From: Hyphomicrobiales bacterium
GTDB taxonomy: Bacteria; Pseudomonadota; Alphaproteobacteria; Rhizobiales; Aestuariivirgaceae
Length of the DNA stretch: 5,962 nucleotides
Reading direction: 5' to 3'
NCBI GenBank assembly: GCA_026996935.1
Contig: JALWJW010000101.1
Coordinates: forward strand, 1-5,962
Of the stretch, positions 1 to 5,962 are shown in pieces; the first letter of the stretch is position 1, and every line of letters starts with the position of its first letter. The notes under the pieces are model-generated. The model worked only from the letters and a program-made list of their open reading frames with translations. It was not told where the DNA came from and made no database searches. The translations under genes and the position numbers were made by a program.

Positions 1-1770
1 TCATTGCGTCGTCTTGAGTATCGCGGTTATGATTCAGCGGGAATTGCAATCATTAACGATGGCAAAGTCTCGCGAATGCGCGCTGAAGGTAAATTAATCG
101 GCCTTGAAAAGAAGCTCCACGATAAAGAGCTTTTGGGAAACACAGGTATCGGCCATACACGCTGGGCAACACACGGTGCGCCAACTGAAGTAAATGCCCA
201 CCCACATACAGCAGGACAGGTTACGATTGTTCACAATGGTATTATTGAAAACTTCTTAGCCCTTAAGGCCCCATTTGAAGCGGATGGTGTTAAATTTGAC
301 ACCCAAACCGATACCGAAGTTGTTGCCCATATGCTCAACAACCAACTCGAAAAAGGCAATACCCCACAACAGGCAGTCGCAAACGTCCTACCAAAGCTTG
401 AAGGGGCATTTGCTTTGGCTATTATATTTAATGGCCACGAAGACTTAATGATCGCTGCCCGTCGCGGTAGCCCTCTGGCAGTGGGACACGGAGACGGTGA
501 AAGCTATATTGGCTCAGATGCCGTTGCATTAGCTCCGTTTACCAATCATGTCACATATCTTGAAGACGGCGATTGGGCAGTTCTAACCAAACAAGATGTT
601 TCTGTTTTCGATCAAGACAATAACCCCGTCAAACGCCCTGTAACGCACACCCAAACCTCGCCCGTAATGGCTGAAAAAGGCAACTACCGTCATTTCATGG
701 CAAAGGAAATGGCCGAACAACCAGATGTTATTGGCCAAACCTTGTCACAATACATTGACTTTTCAACACAAACCATTCGTATTCCAGATGAAATGGCCTT
801 TGACTTCAGCAAACTGGACCGCCTAACCATCACCGCGTGCGGGACGGCATTTTATGCAGGGCTGGTAGCTAAATACTGGTTTGAACGCTATGCAAGATTG
901 CCGGTTGAAGTCGATATCGCATCAGAATTTAGATACCGCGAAGCGCCACTACCTGAAAATGGCCTTGCTCTTGTGGTATCCCAGTCTGGTGAGACGGCCG
1001 ACACGTTGGCAGCCCTTCGATATTGTAAGCAGGAAGGCCAAAGCATTGGCTGCATTGTTAATGTACCTGATTCAACCATTTCACGTGAGAGTGATGTTGT
1101 CTTTAGAACCTATGCTGGACCTGAAATCGGTGTTGCATCGACAAAAGCATTTACGTGCCAGCTCGCCGTTCTTGCCGCATTAGCTATCTATGCTGGCAAA
1201 CAACGCGGAAAAATATCTAAAGACCAGGAAAAACACCTTGTAAAAGCTTTGGGCGAAATTCCTCGCCATATAAATACAATATTTGAAGAAGAAGACCTAA
1301 TCGCCAGTGTTGCACAACAGCTTTCATCTGCCCGCGATGTTTTATATTTAGGCAGAGGCGTGAACTATCCCATCGCATTAGAAGGAGCGCTCAAATTAAA
1401 AGAGATTTCTTATATCCACGCAGAAGGTTATGCCGCAGGTGAATTAAAACACGGCCCGATAGCCTTAATCGATGAAGAAGTCCCTGTTGTTATCATTGCC
1501 CCACGCGATGAATTGTTTGAAAAAACCGTCTCAAACATGGAGGAAGTTGCAGCACGTGGCGCACAGGTTGTTTTGATTACCGATGAAGTTGGTGTTAACT
1601 CAAATGGCAAAACTGCTATTGAAACAATTGTTGTCCCTCATACCGAAAGCTTTATCAGCCCGTTTCTTTATGCCGTGCCAATGCAGTTACTCTCTTACCA
1701 TGCAGCAGTTTTCATCGGCACAGATGTTGATCAACCCCGAAATCTGGCAAAGTCTGTCACGGTTGAATGA
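1..1770 (+). CDS. glmS: Glutamine--fructose-6-phosphate aminotransferase (isomerizing), 5'-truncated by window edge
   Basis: This cytoplasmic enzyme converts fructose-6-phosphate and glutamine to glucosamine-6-phosphate and glutamate, the first committed step to UDP-GlcNAc for peptidoglycan and lipopolysaccharide. The frame is open from base 1 and begins SLRRLEYRGYDSAG, which in the family lies about 20 residues from the start, so roughly 19 residues including the catalytic Cys at position 2 lie outside the window. The TTG at 4 is an internal Leu codon, not a start. Visible residues (589) give: glutaminase domain with GHTRWATHG (51-59) and HNGIIEN (78-84); the interdomain YRHFMAKEMAEQP (229-241); first SIS domain with TACGTAFYAG (278-287) and the sugar-phosphate loop SQSGETADT (327-335); second SIS domain with LGRGVNYPIALEGALKLKE (450-468) and the AEGYAAGELKHGP stretch (474-486); and the canonical C-terminus DQPRNLAKSVTVE. 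No frameshift or missing motif is seen. Its promoter is outside the window. No clear terminator follows it. Confidence 0.98.
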   Translation, partial: SLRRLEYRGYDSAGIAIINDGKVSRMRAEGKLIGLEKKLHDKELLGNTGIGHTRWATHGAPTEVNAHPHTAGQVTIVHNGIIENFLALKAPFEADGVKFDTQTDTEVVAHMLNNQLEKGNTPQQAVANVLPKLEGAFALAIIFNGHEDLMIAARRGSPLAVGHGDGESYIGSDAVALAPFTNHVTYLEDGDWAVLTKQDVSVFDQDNNPVKRPVTHTQTSPVMAEKGNYRHFMAKEMAEQPDVIGQTLSQYIDFSTQTIRIPDEMAFDFSKLDRLTITACGTAFYAGLVAKYWFERYARLPVEVDIASEFRYREAPLPENGLALVVSQSGETADTLAALRYCKQEGQSIGCIVNVPDSTISRESDVVFRTYAGPEIGVASTKAFTCQLAVLAALAIYAGKQRGKISKDQEKHLVKALGEIPRHINTIFEEEDLIASVAQQLSSARDVLYLGRGVNYPIALEGALKLKEISYIHAEGYAAGELKHGPIALIDEEVPVVIIAPRDELFEKTVSNMEEVAARGAQVVLITDEVGVNSNGKTAIETIVVPHTESFISPFLYAVPMQLLSYHAAVFIGTDVDQPRNLAKSVTVE

Positions 1771-1867
1771 TGCTGATCTGGTTATCTTGATTTAAGTATC
1801 TAAATATGTGAATGTTAATGAAACAAGACCAGAAAACTGGCGGCGATAAAAAAACAATTGCGTATTC

Positions 1868-1873
1868 GGGAGA
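1868..1873 (+). promoter_or_regulatory. Ribosome binding site for the DUF2147 gene
   Basis: GGGAGA lies 5 bases upstream of the ATG at 1879. It decides the start: the alternative in-frame TTG at 1858 has no Shine-Dalgarno sequence at the right distance and would put seven extra residues (MRIREKI) ahead of a textbook signal peptide. Confidence 0.65.
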
Positions 1874-1878
1874 AAATA

Positions 1879-2244
1879 ATGAAGAAAACAATTCTTACAG
1901 CATCAACAGCCTTGGTTCTCGGTTTTGGGCTTCTCGCAAGCTCTGCATCAGCAGCAAGTCCATATGGCACGTGGAAACGTCCAAACGGGACAACGGCTAA
2001 AGTGTGGAAATGCGGCGGCAAGATGTGTGCAAAAGTCACCAGCGGAAAAAATGCGGGGTTCACAATGTTCCGTGGCCTTAAAGCACAGGGCCGTAATGTG
2101 TGGAAGGGTGATATGAAACACCCGAAAATGGGTACGCTTTTTACATTCAATGGTACCGTCAAACTTCGTGGCCGTTCAATGAGCGTCAACGGATGCATGA
2201 TTGGCGGCTCTATGTGCGATGCAGAAACATGGCGCAAAAAATAA
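1879..2244 (+). CDS. Small secreted DUF2147-family protein
   Basis: This is a 121-residue exported protein of unknown function. Residues 1-25 form a classical Sec signal peptide: MKK, a hydrophobic core (TALVLGFGLLA), then ASA before A26 as a type I signal peptidase site, leaving a mature chain of about 96 residues, probably periplasmic. The mature part fits the DUF2147 pattern: an opening GTW (30-32), a CGGKMC segment (45-50), a central W-x-G with DMKHPKMGTLF (75-88), and a closing L-R-G...V-N-G-C...M-C...W (96-118). Four cysteines (45, 50, 106, 113) form two close pairs, consistent with disulfides in an oxidising compartment. The chain is basic, rich in Lys and Arg. It sits 108 bp after glmS and is followed by a strong terminator, so it may be the last gene of a glmS transcript or a single-gene unit. 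Family assignment comes from recalled motif patterns; the biochemical role is not known to me. Confidence 0.85.
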   Translation: MKKTILTASTALVLGFGLLASSASAASPYGTWKRPNGTTAKVWKCGGKMCAKVTSGKNAGFTMFRGLKAQGRNVWKGDMKHPKMGTLFTFNGTVKLRGRSMSVNGCMIGGSMCDAETWRKK

Positions 2245-2267
2245 AATCCGTACAATGAACTGTTTTT

Positions 2268-2294
2268 AAGGCTCGGAATTTCCGGGCCTTTTTT
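2268..2294 (+). terminator. Rho-independent terminator after the DUF2147 gene
   Basis: AAGGCTCGG (2268-2276) pairs with CCGGGCCTT (2282-2290) over nine base pairs with one U-G wobble, around the five-base loop AATTT. A run of six T's (2289-2294) begins within the end of the stem. It starts 23 bases after the stop codon, so it most likely ends the transcript of the DUF2147 gene and separates it from the TPR-SPOR gene. Confidence 0.88.
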
Positions 2295-2322
2295 GTTTAG
2301 GAGTTTTTTAACCCTAACAGAT

Positions 2323-2328
2323 TATTAT
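2323..2328 (+). promoter_or_regulatory. Possible -10 element for the TPR-SPOR gene
   Basis: TATTAT matches the sigma-70 type -10 consensus at five of six positions and lies between the upstream terminator and the ATG at 2336. A start of transcription 7-8 bases downstream would fall at or next to the A of that ATG, suggesting a leaderless or nearly leaderless mRNA. No recognisable -35 hexamer lies 16-18 bases upstream, so the call is tentative. Confidence 0.3.
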
Positions 2329-2335
2329 CAACACC

Positions 2336-3658
2336 ATGAAAAAGTTAGTAATGAGTGTGTCTGTTTGTTCTGTGTTGCTTGCTGCAAGTGCAGCTGTGCC
2401 AGTGTCCGCCGCGGCCGCCAATAAAAACGCCGTAAATTCAACCTCAATAAAAGCTGCCAGCTATGGCTATGCAGCCCTGATAGATGGACGATATGCAACG
2501 TCGATTCGTCAGTACACTAGAGCGATTGAAAGTCGCAAACTGCCAACAGAAAAATTGGCGCGAGCGCTTTTAAATCGTGCTTTGGCATTTCAAAAAACAT
2601 CCAATTACAATAATGCCATCAAAGACTATACCTCAGCCTTAAGTCTTGATGCCTTAAGCCCGAAAATGCGCGCTGTTGCTTTATATAACCGTGGACTTGC
2701 CAACCAGAAATTTAGCCGCTCTGCCCAGGCTATTGAAGATTTTACCAATGCATTATTTTTAGATCCAAAATTTGCCCAAGCTTATTATAGCCGCGGCAAT
2801 GTTTTACGCGAACACGGCCAATATCTTTTTGCATTAGCTGACTATAAAAAAGCGCGCATTAATAAACACCCAAGCCCTCATTTGACATATTTGGCTGAGG
2901 CGCTGGCATATGAATCACTGCATCAGATTACTCGCGCAAAAATGTTGCTTCTAAAAGCTGTTACGATCAAACCGGGCTTTAAAGCCGCACGCCTTAAACT
3001 GGCAACAATCGGTAAAGCCGTGCCACTGCCCACTACACCCGCGAAAAGGAAGCGGGTTCAGGTTGCCTCACTTGATACAGTAACAATTCCACAAACACTG
3101 GTTACTGGCTCACTGCGTCAAGGTGAATCTGATTTAATCATCCAGAAAAACAGCTTACCAAAGCCAGTAAGCGTTCCAACGAAAATGCACAAGGCAGAAC
3201 CCGTTACCAAAATGCCACCACTTCCGCAAGTGCCTGCGCTGCCTAAAACAGCCAAAGTGCCTGCCATCAAAGTGCCTGCCATCAAATTGCCTGCACCAGT
3301 TTCAGTTGCAGCAATCAATAAAAAGCCTGTTACTTTAGTTAAAGCACAGGCTCAACAACCCAAACCAACCCTGGTCAAAGCAAACACCACCCGCACCGAA
3401 GGCCGTTTGCAAGGTTGGACAGTACAAATATCCTCACAGCGCAACAGCGATGCAGCATGGGATGTCTGGAAAAACCTGCAATCAAAATATTCTCGGTTAT
3501 TAAAAGACAAAACGCCGTTTGTTGCCAAAGCTGATTTGGGAACACGAGGAATATTCTATCGATTACGTGTACACAAACTTAACAGCAAAAAAGATGCCGC
3601 AAGATTGTGCGGACAACTCAAACGCAAAGGCACAGGTTGCTTTATCTCAAAAGCTTAA
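2336..3658 (+). CDS. Exported TPR-repeat protein with C-terminal SPOR domain
   Basis: This 440-residue protein is predicted to act in the periplasm. Residues 1-25 are a signal peptide (MKK start, hydrophobic core, VSA before A26). Residues 43-225 hold TPR helices: repeats near 43-68, 76-107, 113-145 (ALYNRGLANQ...AIEDFTNALFLDP) and 147-176 (AYYSRGNVLREHGQY), with a degenerate fifth near 183-222. TPRs are protein-docking surfaces. Residues 228-355 are a Pro/Lys/Val-rich, probably disordered linker containing a short VPAIK repeat. Residues 359-438 are a SPOR domain: GWTVQISSQRN, then KADLGTRGIFYRLRV and a final helix and strand carrying C425 and C435. SPOR domains bind denuded peptidoglycan, often at division septa, so a role at the cell wall or in division is inferred. 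The start is the first ATG after the terminator; it gives a complete signal peptide but has no clear Shine-Dalgarno sequence. An internal ATG at 2351 would shorten the signal peptide. No specific gene name is assigned. Confidence 0.9.
   Translation: MKKLVMSVSVCSVLLAASAAVPVSAAAANKNAVNSTSIKAASYGYAALIDGRYATSIRQYTRAIESRKLPTEKLARALLNRALAFQKTSNYNNAIKDYTSALSLDALSPKMRAVALYNRGLANQKFSRSAQAIEDFTNALFLDPKFAQAYYSRGNVLREHGQYLFALADYKKARINKHPSPHLTYLAEALAYESLHQITRAKMLLLKAVTIKPGFKAARLKLATIGKAVPLPTTPAKRKRVQVASLDTVTIPQTLVTGSLRQGESDLIIQKNSLPKPVSVPTKMHKAEPVTKMPPLPQVPALPKTAKVPAIKVPAIKLPAPVSVAAINKKPVTLVKAQAQQPKPTLVKANTTRTEGRLQGWTVQISSQRNSDAAWDVWKNLQSKYSRLLKDKTPFVAKADLGTRGIFYRLRVHKLNSKKDAARLCGQLKRKGTGCFISKA
3254..3294 (+). 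repeat. 15-bp in-frame tandem repeat, about 2.7 copies
   Basis: AAAGTGCCTGCCATC occurs at 3254-3268 and again exactly at 3269-3283, followed by a diverged partial copy (3284-3294). It encodes K-VPAI-K-VPAI-K-LPA in the linker between the TPR and SPOR regions. As a multiple of three it changes linker length without breaking the frame. Similar Pro-containing words just upstream (VPALP) suggest the linker grew by slippage. Confidence 0.85.
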
Positions 3659-3681
3659 GCCTACCTGACAATGAAAAAAAT

Positions 3682-3714
3682 ATGCCAGCGAATTTCTTCA
3701 CTGGCATTTTTTTT
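3682..3714 (+). terminator. Rho-independent terminator after the TPR-SPOR gene
   Basis: ATGCCAG (3682-3688) pairs with CTGGCAT (3701-3707). After one C-A mismatch the stem continues as GAA/TTC around the loop TTTC. Eight T's (3707-3714) follow on the plus strand. Seven A's (3674-3680) lie on the other side, so the minus strand reads a hairpin, one A, then seven T's; the structure could stop transcription in both directions. It starts 23 bases after the stop codon of the TPR-SPOR gene. Confidence 0.85.
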
Positions 3715-3751
3715 GCCCAAATTTTGATCTATAACTGGCAAATAATGTCAA

Positions 3752-3780
3752 TTGAGCCTATATCCCAATCAATATACAGT
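3752..3780 (+). promoter_or_regulatory. Possible promoter of the DUF502 gene
   Basis: TTGAGC (3752-3757) followed after 17 bases by TACAGT (3775-3780) resembles -35 and -10 boxes, each matching consensus at four of six positions. TATACA at 3773-3778 is a better -10 but leaves only a 15-base spacer. A promoter is expected here because a terminator lies just upstream and the DUF502 gene starts at 3801. The match is weak. Confidence 0.3.
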
Positions 3781-3800
3781 TAAAAACGGGGCAATTTGCT

Positions 3801-4487
3801 ATGTTGCGAAAACTACGCACATATTTTTTAGCAGGACTGGTGGTGGTTGCGCCACTAGGTATAACCATGTGGCTGACATGGTGGTTTGTTTCTTTATTTG
3901 ACCGTTGGATTAAACCATTTTTACCTGCTGTTTATAATCCAGATACTTATCTGTCGTTCTCTGTCCCTGGTGTTGGGCTTGTCGTAACACTGTTTTTAAT
4001 CACTGTTACAGGCGCTCTTGCTGCAAATCTGGTTGGCAAAACTGTTTTGGGCTATTGGGAAGGCTTTCTTGATCGTATGCCCGTTGTGCGCAGCCTTTAT
4101 CGCGGTATCAAGCAAATTTTTCAAACCGCCGTTTCACAAAGCGGTTCCAATTTTAAACAAGTAGGCATGATCGAATATCCACGCAAAGGTGTGCATGTTG
4201 TTGTCTTTATTGCCAGAGAGCTTGATAGTGGCGAATTAGGCCGAGAACCTGGCACAAAACTTTATTCAGCTTTCATGCCGACCACACCCAACCCGACGTC
4301 CGGCTTTTTGTTTTTCCTGAAAAAAGAAGAAGTCACAATCTTGGATATTACAGTAGAAGAGGGCGCTAAACTGGTTATCTCGGCAGGGTTGGTTACACCC
4401 GCAGATGCCCCGGACCCGGAAAATGGTAAAACCACCCAGGTGGACGAAAAGCAAATCAAAGAGCTGTTGAACACCAAGGCGAAATAG
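3801..4487 (+). CDS. DUF502-family inner-membrane protein
   Basis: This 228-residue membrane protein belongs to the DUF502 family, whose plant members include COV1 (vascular patterning) and whose bacterial role is not established. After a short basic N-terminus (MLRKLRTY) there are two hydrophobic segments, about 8-33 and 54-79, the first containing the conserved G-L-x-V-x-x-P-x-x-I-T pattern. Then come the family motif MPVVRSLYRGIKQI (93-106) and a soluble domain with EYPRKG (125-130) and the signature FMPTTPNPTSGFLFFL (158-173). The C-terminal tail (about 203-228) is polar and charged. The length is typical. The ATG is preceded by GGGG at 3788-3791, nine bases upstream, a reasonable ribosome binding site. 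The gene follows a terminator and so is probably transcribed separately. Its stop codon lies 2 bp from the stop of the opposing recG. Known family placement is firm; function is unknown. Confidence 0.92.
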   Translation: MLRKLRTYFLAGLVVVAPLGITMWLTWWFVSLFDRWIKPFLPAVYNPDTYLSFSVPGVGLVVTLFLITVTGALAANLVGKTVLGYWEGFLDRMPVVRSLYRGIKQIFQTAVSQSGSNFKQVGMIEYPRKGVHVVVFIARELDSGELGREPGTKLYSAFMPTTPNPTSGFLFFLKKEEVTILDITVEEGAKLVISAGLVTPADAPDPENGKTTQVDEKQIKELLNTKAK

Positions 4488-4489
4488 AT

Positions 4490-5962
4490 TTAACCCGACC
4501 GTAACAAACGGATAGCTGAATCACGGTCAAACAGATAAAGCAATGTTTTTAAAGCAGTGCCGCGGTCACTTTTCAGGTGTGGGTCATTTGCTAAAATCAA
4601 TTCAACATCATCACGTGCAGCAAATAACAATTCACGATGCTCAATGGGGTTGGCTAACCGGAACGCGGCGACACCAGATTGACGAACCCCCAAAAGTTCT
4701 CCTGATCCACGCAACCGCAAATCTTCTTCCGCAATTAAGAAACCATCTTCAGTATCACGCATAATACTTAAACGTGATGCGGCAGTTTCGCCCGGGTTTC
4801 CCTGATATAACAACACACAGCTTGAAGCCTGATCCCCACGACCAACACGACCACGCAACTGATGCAATTGAGCAAGCCCAAATTGCTCAGCATTTTCAAT
4901 CACCATTATAGTTGCTTGTGGTACATCCACACCAACTTCAATAACAGTTGTTGCAACGAGAATAGAAATCTCACCACGTTGAAATTGCCCCATCACAACA
5001 TCTTTTTCCTGTGGCTTCATCCGCCCATGAATGAGACCGACATTGCCTGAATACATTTTATCGAGATAAACAAAACGATCTTGCGCCGCGGTAAGGTCGG
5101 AGATGTCGCTATCTTCCACCAAAGGGCAAACCCAATAAATTTGGGCTTGCTTTTCAAGAGCGCGACAAAGACCACTGGCAACATCGCTCAAGCGTTCCAT
5201 TGGAATCACTCGAGTATCGATCGGTTGCCTACCTGCCGGTTTTTCTGTTAATCGCGAAACCTCCATATCTCCATAAAGAGTGAGGGTGAGGGTGCGCGGA
5301 ATGGGCGTTGCCGTCATAACCAAAACATCAGGAGCAATTTCTGCTTTTGATTGCAATGCTAAACGCTGATGAACACCAAAACGATGCTGCTCATCAATCA
5401 CTACTAAGGATAAATCTTTAAACTGCACATCATTTTGAAATAGGGCATGGGTACCAACAAGGATATCAATATCGCCATTCAGTAATCTAGATAATTTTTC
5501 TTCACGCGATTTTCCTTTATCTCGTCCGGTCAGCAGTTCAACTTTTACGCCAATATCCGCGCACATAGCCCCAATAGTTGTAAAGTGCTGACGGGCAAGA
5601 ATTTCAGTTGGAACCATCAGCGCCCCTTGCGCCCCAATTTCCACCCCAGCCAGCAAAGCCATCACCGCAACAATGGTTTTTCCCGCACCCACATCGCCTT
5701 GCAGTAACCTCAACATACGGTCACTGCTAGCCATATCACGTAAAATTTCCTTGATCGATAAGTCCTGGGAGTTGGTTAAGTCATAAGGCAGCTTTTCTAA
5801 AATCTGTTTTCGTAAATGGCCATCACCGGCAATCTGTCGCCCATTTGCAGATTTCATGTTTCGCCGCACCAGGCCCAAAGCCAATTGGTTCGCCAGTAAT
5901 TCATCATACGCCAACCGCTCACGTACCGATGAATGAGGTTCTAAATCATACCCATCTTGTGG
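4490..5962 (-). CDS. recG: ATP-dependent DNA helicase RecG, C-terminal part (5' end beyond window)
   Basis: RecG is a monomeric superfamily 2 double-stranded DNA translocase that remodels stalled replication forks, Holliday junctions and R-loops. The window holds its last 490 residues, of roughly 690-700 in the family; the N-terminal wedge (OB-fold) domain is cut off. The frame is open to the edge and begins PQDGYDLEPHSSVRERLAYDE, so the TTG at 5914 is an internal Leu codon, not a start. Motifs in order (numbered within the visible part): Walker A GDVGAGKT (89-96), VPTEILARQH (117-126), VGTHALFQ (169-176), DEQH box DEQHRFG (190-196), motif III TATPIPRTL (217-225), IHGRMKPQEKD (311-321), motif V ATTVIEVGVDVP (337-348), motif VI QLHQLRGRVGRG (365-376), then the TRG translocation region with DLRLRGSGELLGVRQSG (414-430). 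The ending AIRLLRSG is typical of alphaproteobacterial RecG. All key residues in view are intact. No GC-rich terminator follows the stop codon. Confidence 0.97.
   Translation of the reverse strand, partial: PQDGYDLEPHSSVRERLAYDELLANQLALGLVRRNMKSANGRQIAGDGHLRKQILEKLPYDLTNSQDLSIKEILRDMASSDRMLRLLQGDVGAGKTIVAVMALLAGVEIGAQGALMVPTEILARQHFTTIGAMCADIGVKVELLTGRDKGKSREEKLSRLLNGDIDILVGTHALFQNDVQFKDLSLVVIDEQHRFGVHQRLALQSKAEIAPDVLVMTATPIPRTLTLTLYGDMEVSRLTEKPAGRQPIDTRVIPMERLSDVASGLCRALEKQAQIYWVCPLVEDSDISDLTAAQDRFVYLDKMYSGNVGLIHGRMKPQEKDVVMGQFQRGEISILVATTVIEVGVDVPQATIMVIENAEQFGLAQLHQLRGRVGRGDQASSCVLLYQGNPGETAASRLSIMRDTEDGFLIAEEDLRLRGSGELLGVRQSGVAAFRLANPIEHRELLFAARDDVELILANDPHLKSDRGTALKTLLYLFDRDSAIRLLRSG

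Noticed and set aside
881..1183. 100-codon plus-strand open frame within glmS
   Set aside because: It is an out-of-frame shadow inside the first SIS domain of intact glmS, with no ribosome binding site or recognisable domain.
1829..1840. Small hairpin CCAG-AAAA-CTGG between glmS and the DUF2147 gene
   Set aside because: The stem is only four base pairs and is not followed by a T-run, so it is not a credible terminator; no match to a known operator or riboswitch.
1815..2255. Long open frame (146 codons) on the minus strand opposite the DUF2147 gene
   Set aside because: It lies wholly antisense to a gene with a clear signal peptide, family motifs and terminator; its translation shows no recognisable domain.
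2308..2322. TTAACC-like half site resembling a CtrA box upstream of the TPR-SPOR gene
   Set aside because: The second TTAA expected seven bases downstream is absent (AGAT instead), so a single half site is not enough to call a CtrA operator.
3118..3318. Minus-strand open frame with a Gly/Thr/Ala-rich product
   Set aside because: Its repeated GTLMAGTL wording is just the antisense reading of the low-complexity linker repeat in the TPR-SPOR gene.
4277..4315. Terminator-like hairpin (GCCGAC with GTCCGGC) followed by TTTTTGTTTTT inside the DUF502 gene
   Set aside because: The stem has a bulge and a loop of about 15 bases, and the bases are explained by the conserved family signature ending in GFLFFL, so it is probably a coding coincidence.
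4499..4511. Hairpin CCGT-AACAA-ACGG at the 3' end of recG
   Set aside because: Only four base pairs with no T-run on either strand, and it lies inside the recG coding sequence.

Overview
The window looks like an ordinary chromosomal segment of a Gram-negative bacterium, most likely an alphaproteobacterium. The evidence is the gene set and its order (glmS, then small envelope genes, then a DUF502 membrane protein facing recG), the alphaproteobacterial style of the SPOR domain, and the wording of the GlmS and RecG motifs. By eye the base composition is moderate to slightly AT-rich and uniform. I see no insertion sequence, phage gene, CRISPR array, tRNA or rRNA, and no compositional break suggesting recent transfer.

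Layout, left to right. Positions 1-1770 (+) hold glmS, glucosamine-6-phosphate synthase, missing only about its first 19 residues at the window edge. After a 108 bp gap without a clear terminator comes a small secreted DUF2147 protein (1879-2244, +), ending in a good rho-independent terminator (2268-2294). Next is a 440-residue exported protein with N-terminal TPR repeats, a Pro/Lys-rich linker and a C-terminal SPOR domain (2336-3658, +), followed by a second terminator (3682-3714). Then comes a two-helix DUF502 inner-membrane protein (3801-4487, +). The rest (4490-5962, -) is the C-terminal two thirds of recG, the DNA-repair helicase, converging on DUF502 with only 2 bp between the stop codons. 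No gene-free stretch exceeds 300 bp; the longest gaps are 142, 108 and 91 bp.

How the genes may relate. GlmS makes glucosamine-6-phosphate, the entry to UDP-GlcNAc and thus to peptidoglycan and lipopolysaccharide. The TPR-SPOR protein is predicted to be exported and to bind peptidoglycan, the DUF2147 protein is predicted to be periplasmic, and DUF502 is an inner-membrane protein. The plus-strand genes therefore share a cell-envelope theme, but the two terminators suggest separate transcription units rather than one operon. RecG is a repair enzyme and is probably a neighbour by conserved order only. I found no clearly novel system. The points most worth a second look are the uncharacterised TPR-SPOR protein and its possibly leaderless start, the very tight DUF502/recG convergence with a possible bidirectional terminator upstream, and the two paired-cysteine motifs in the DUF2147 protein.
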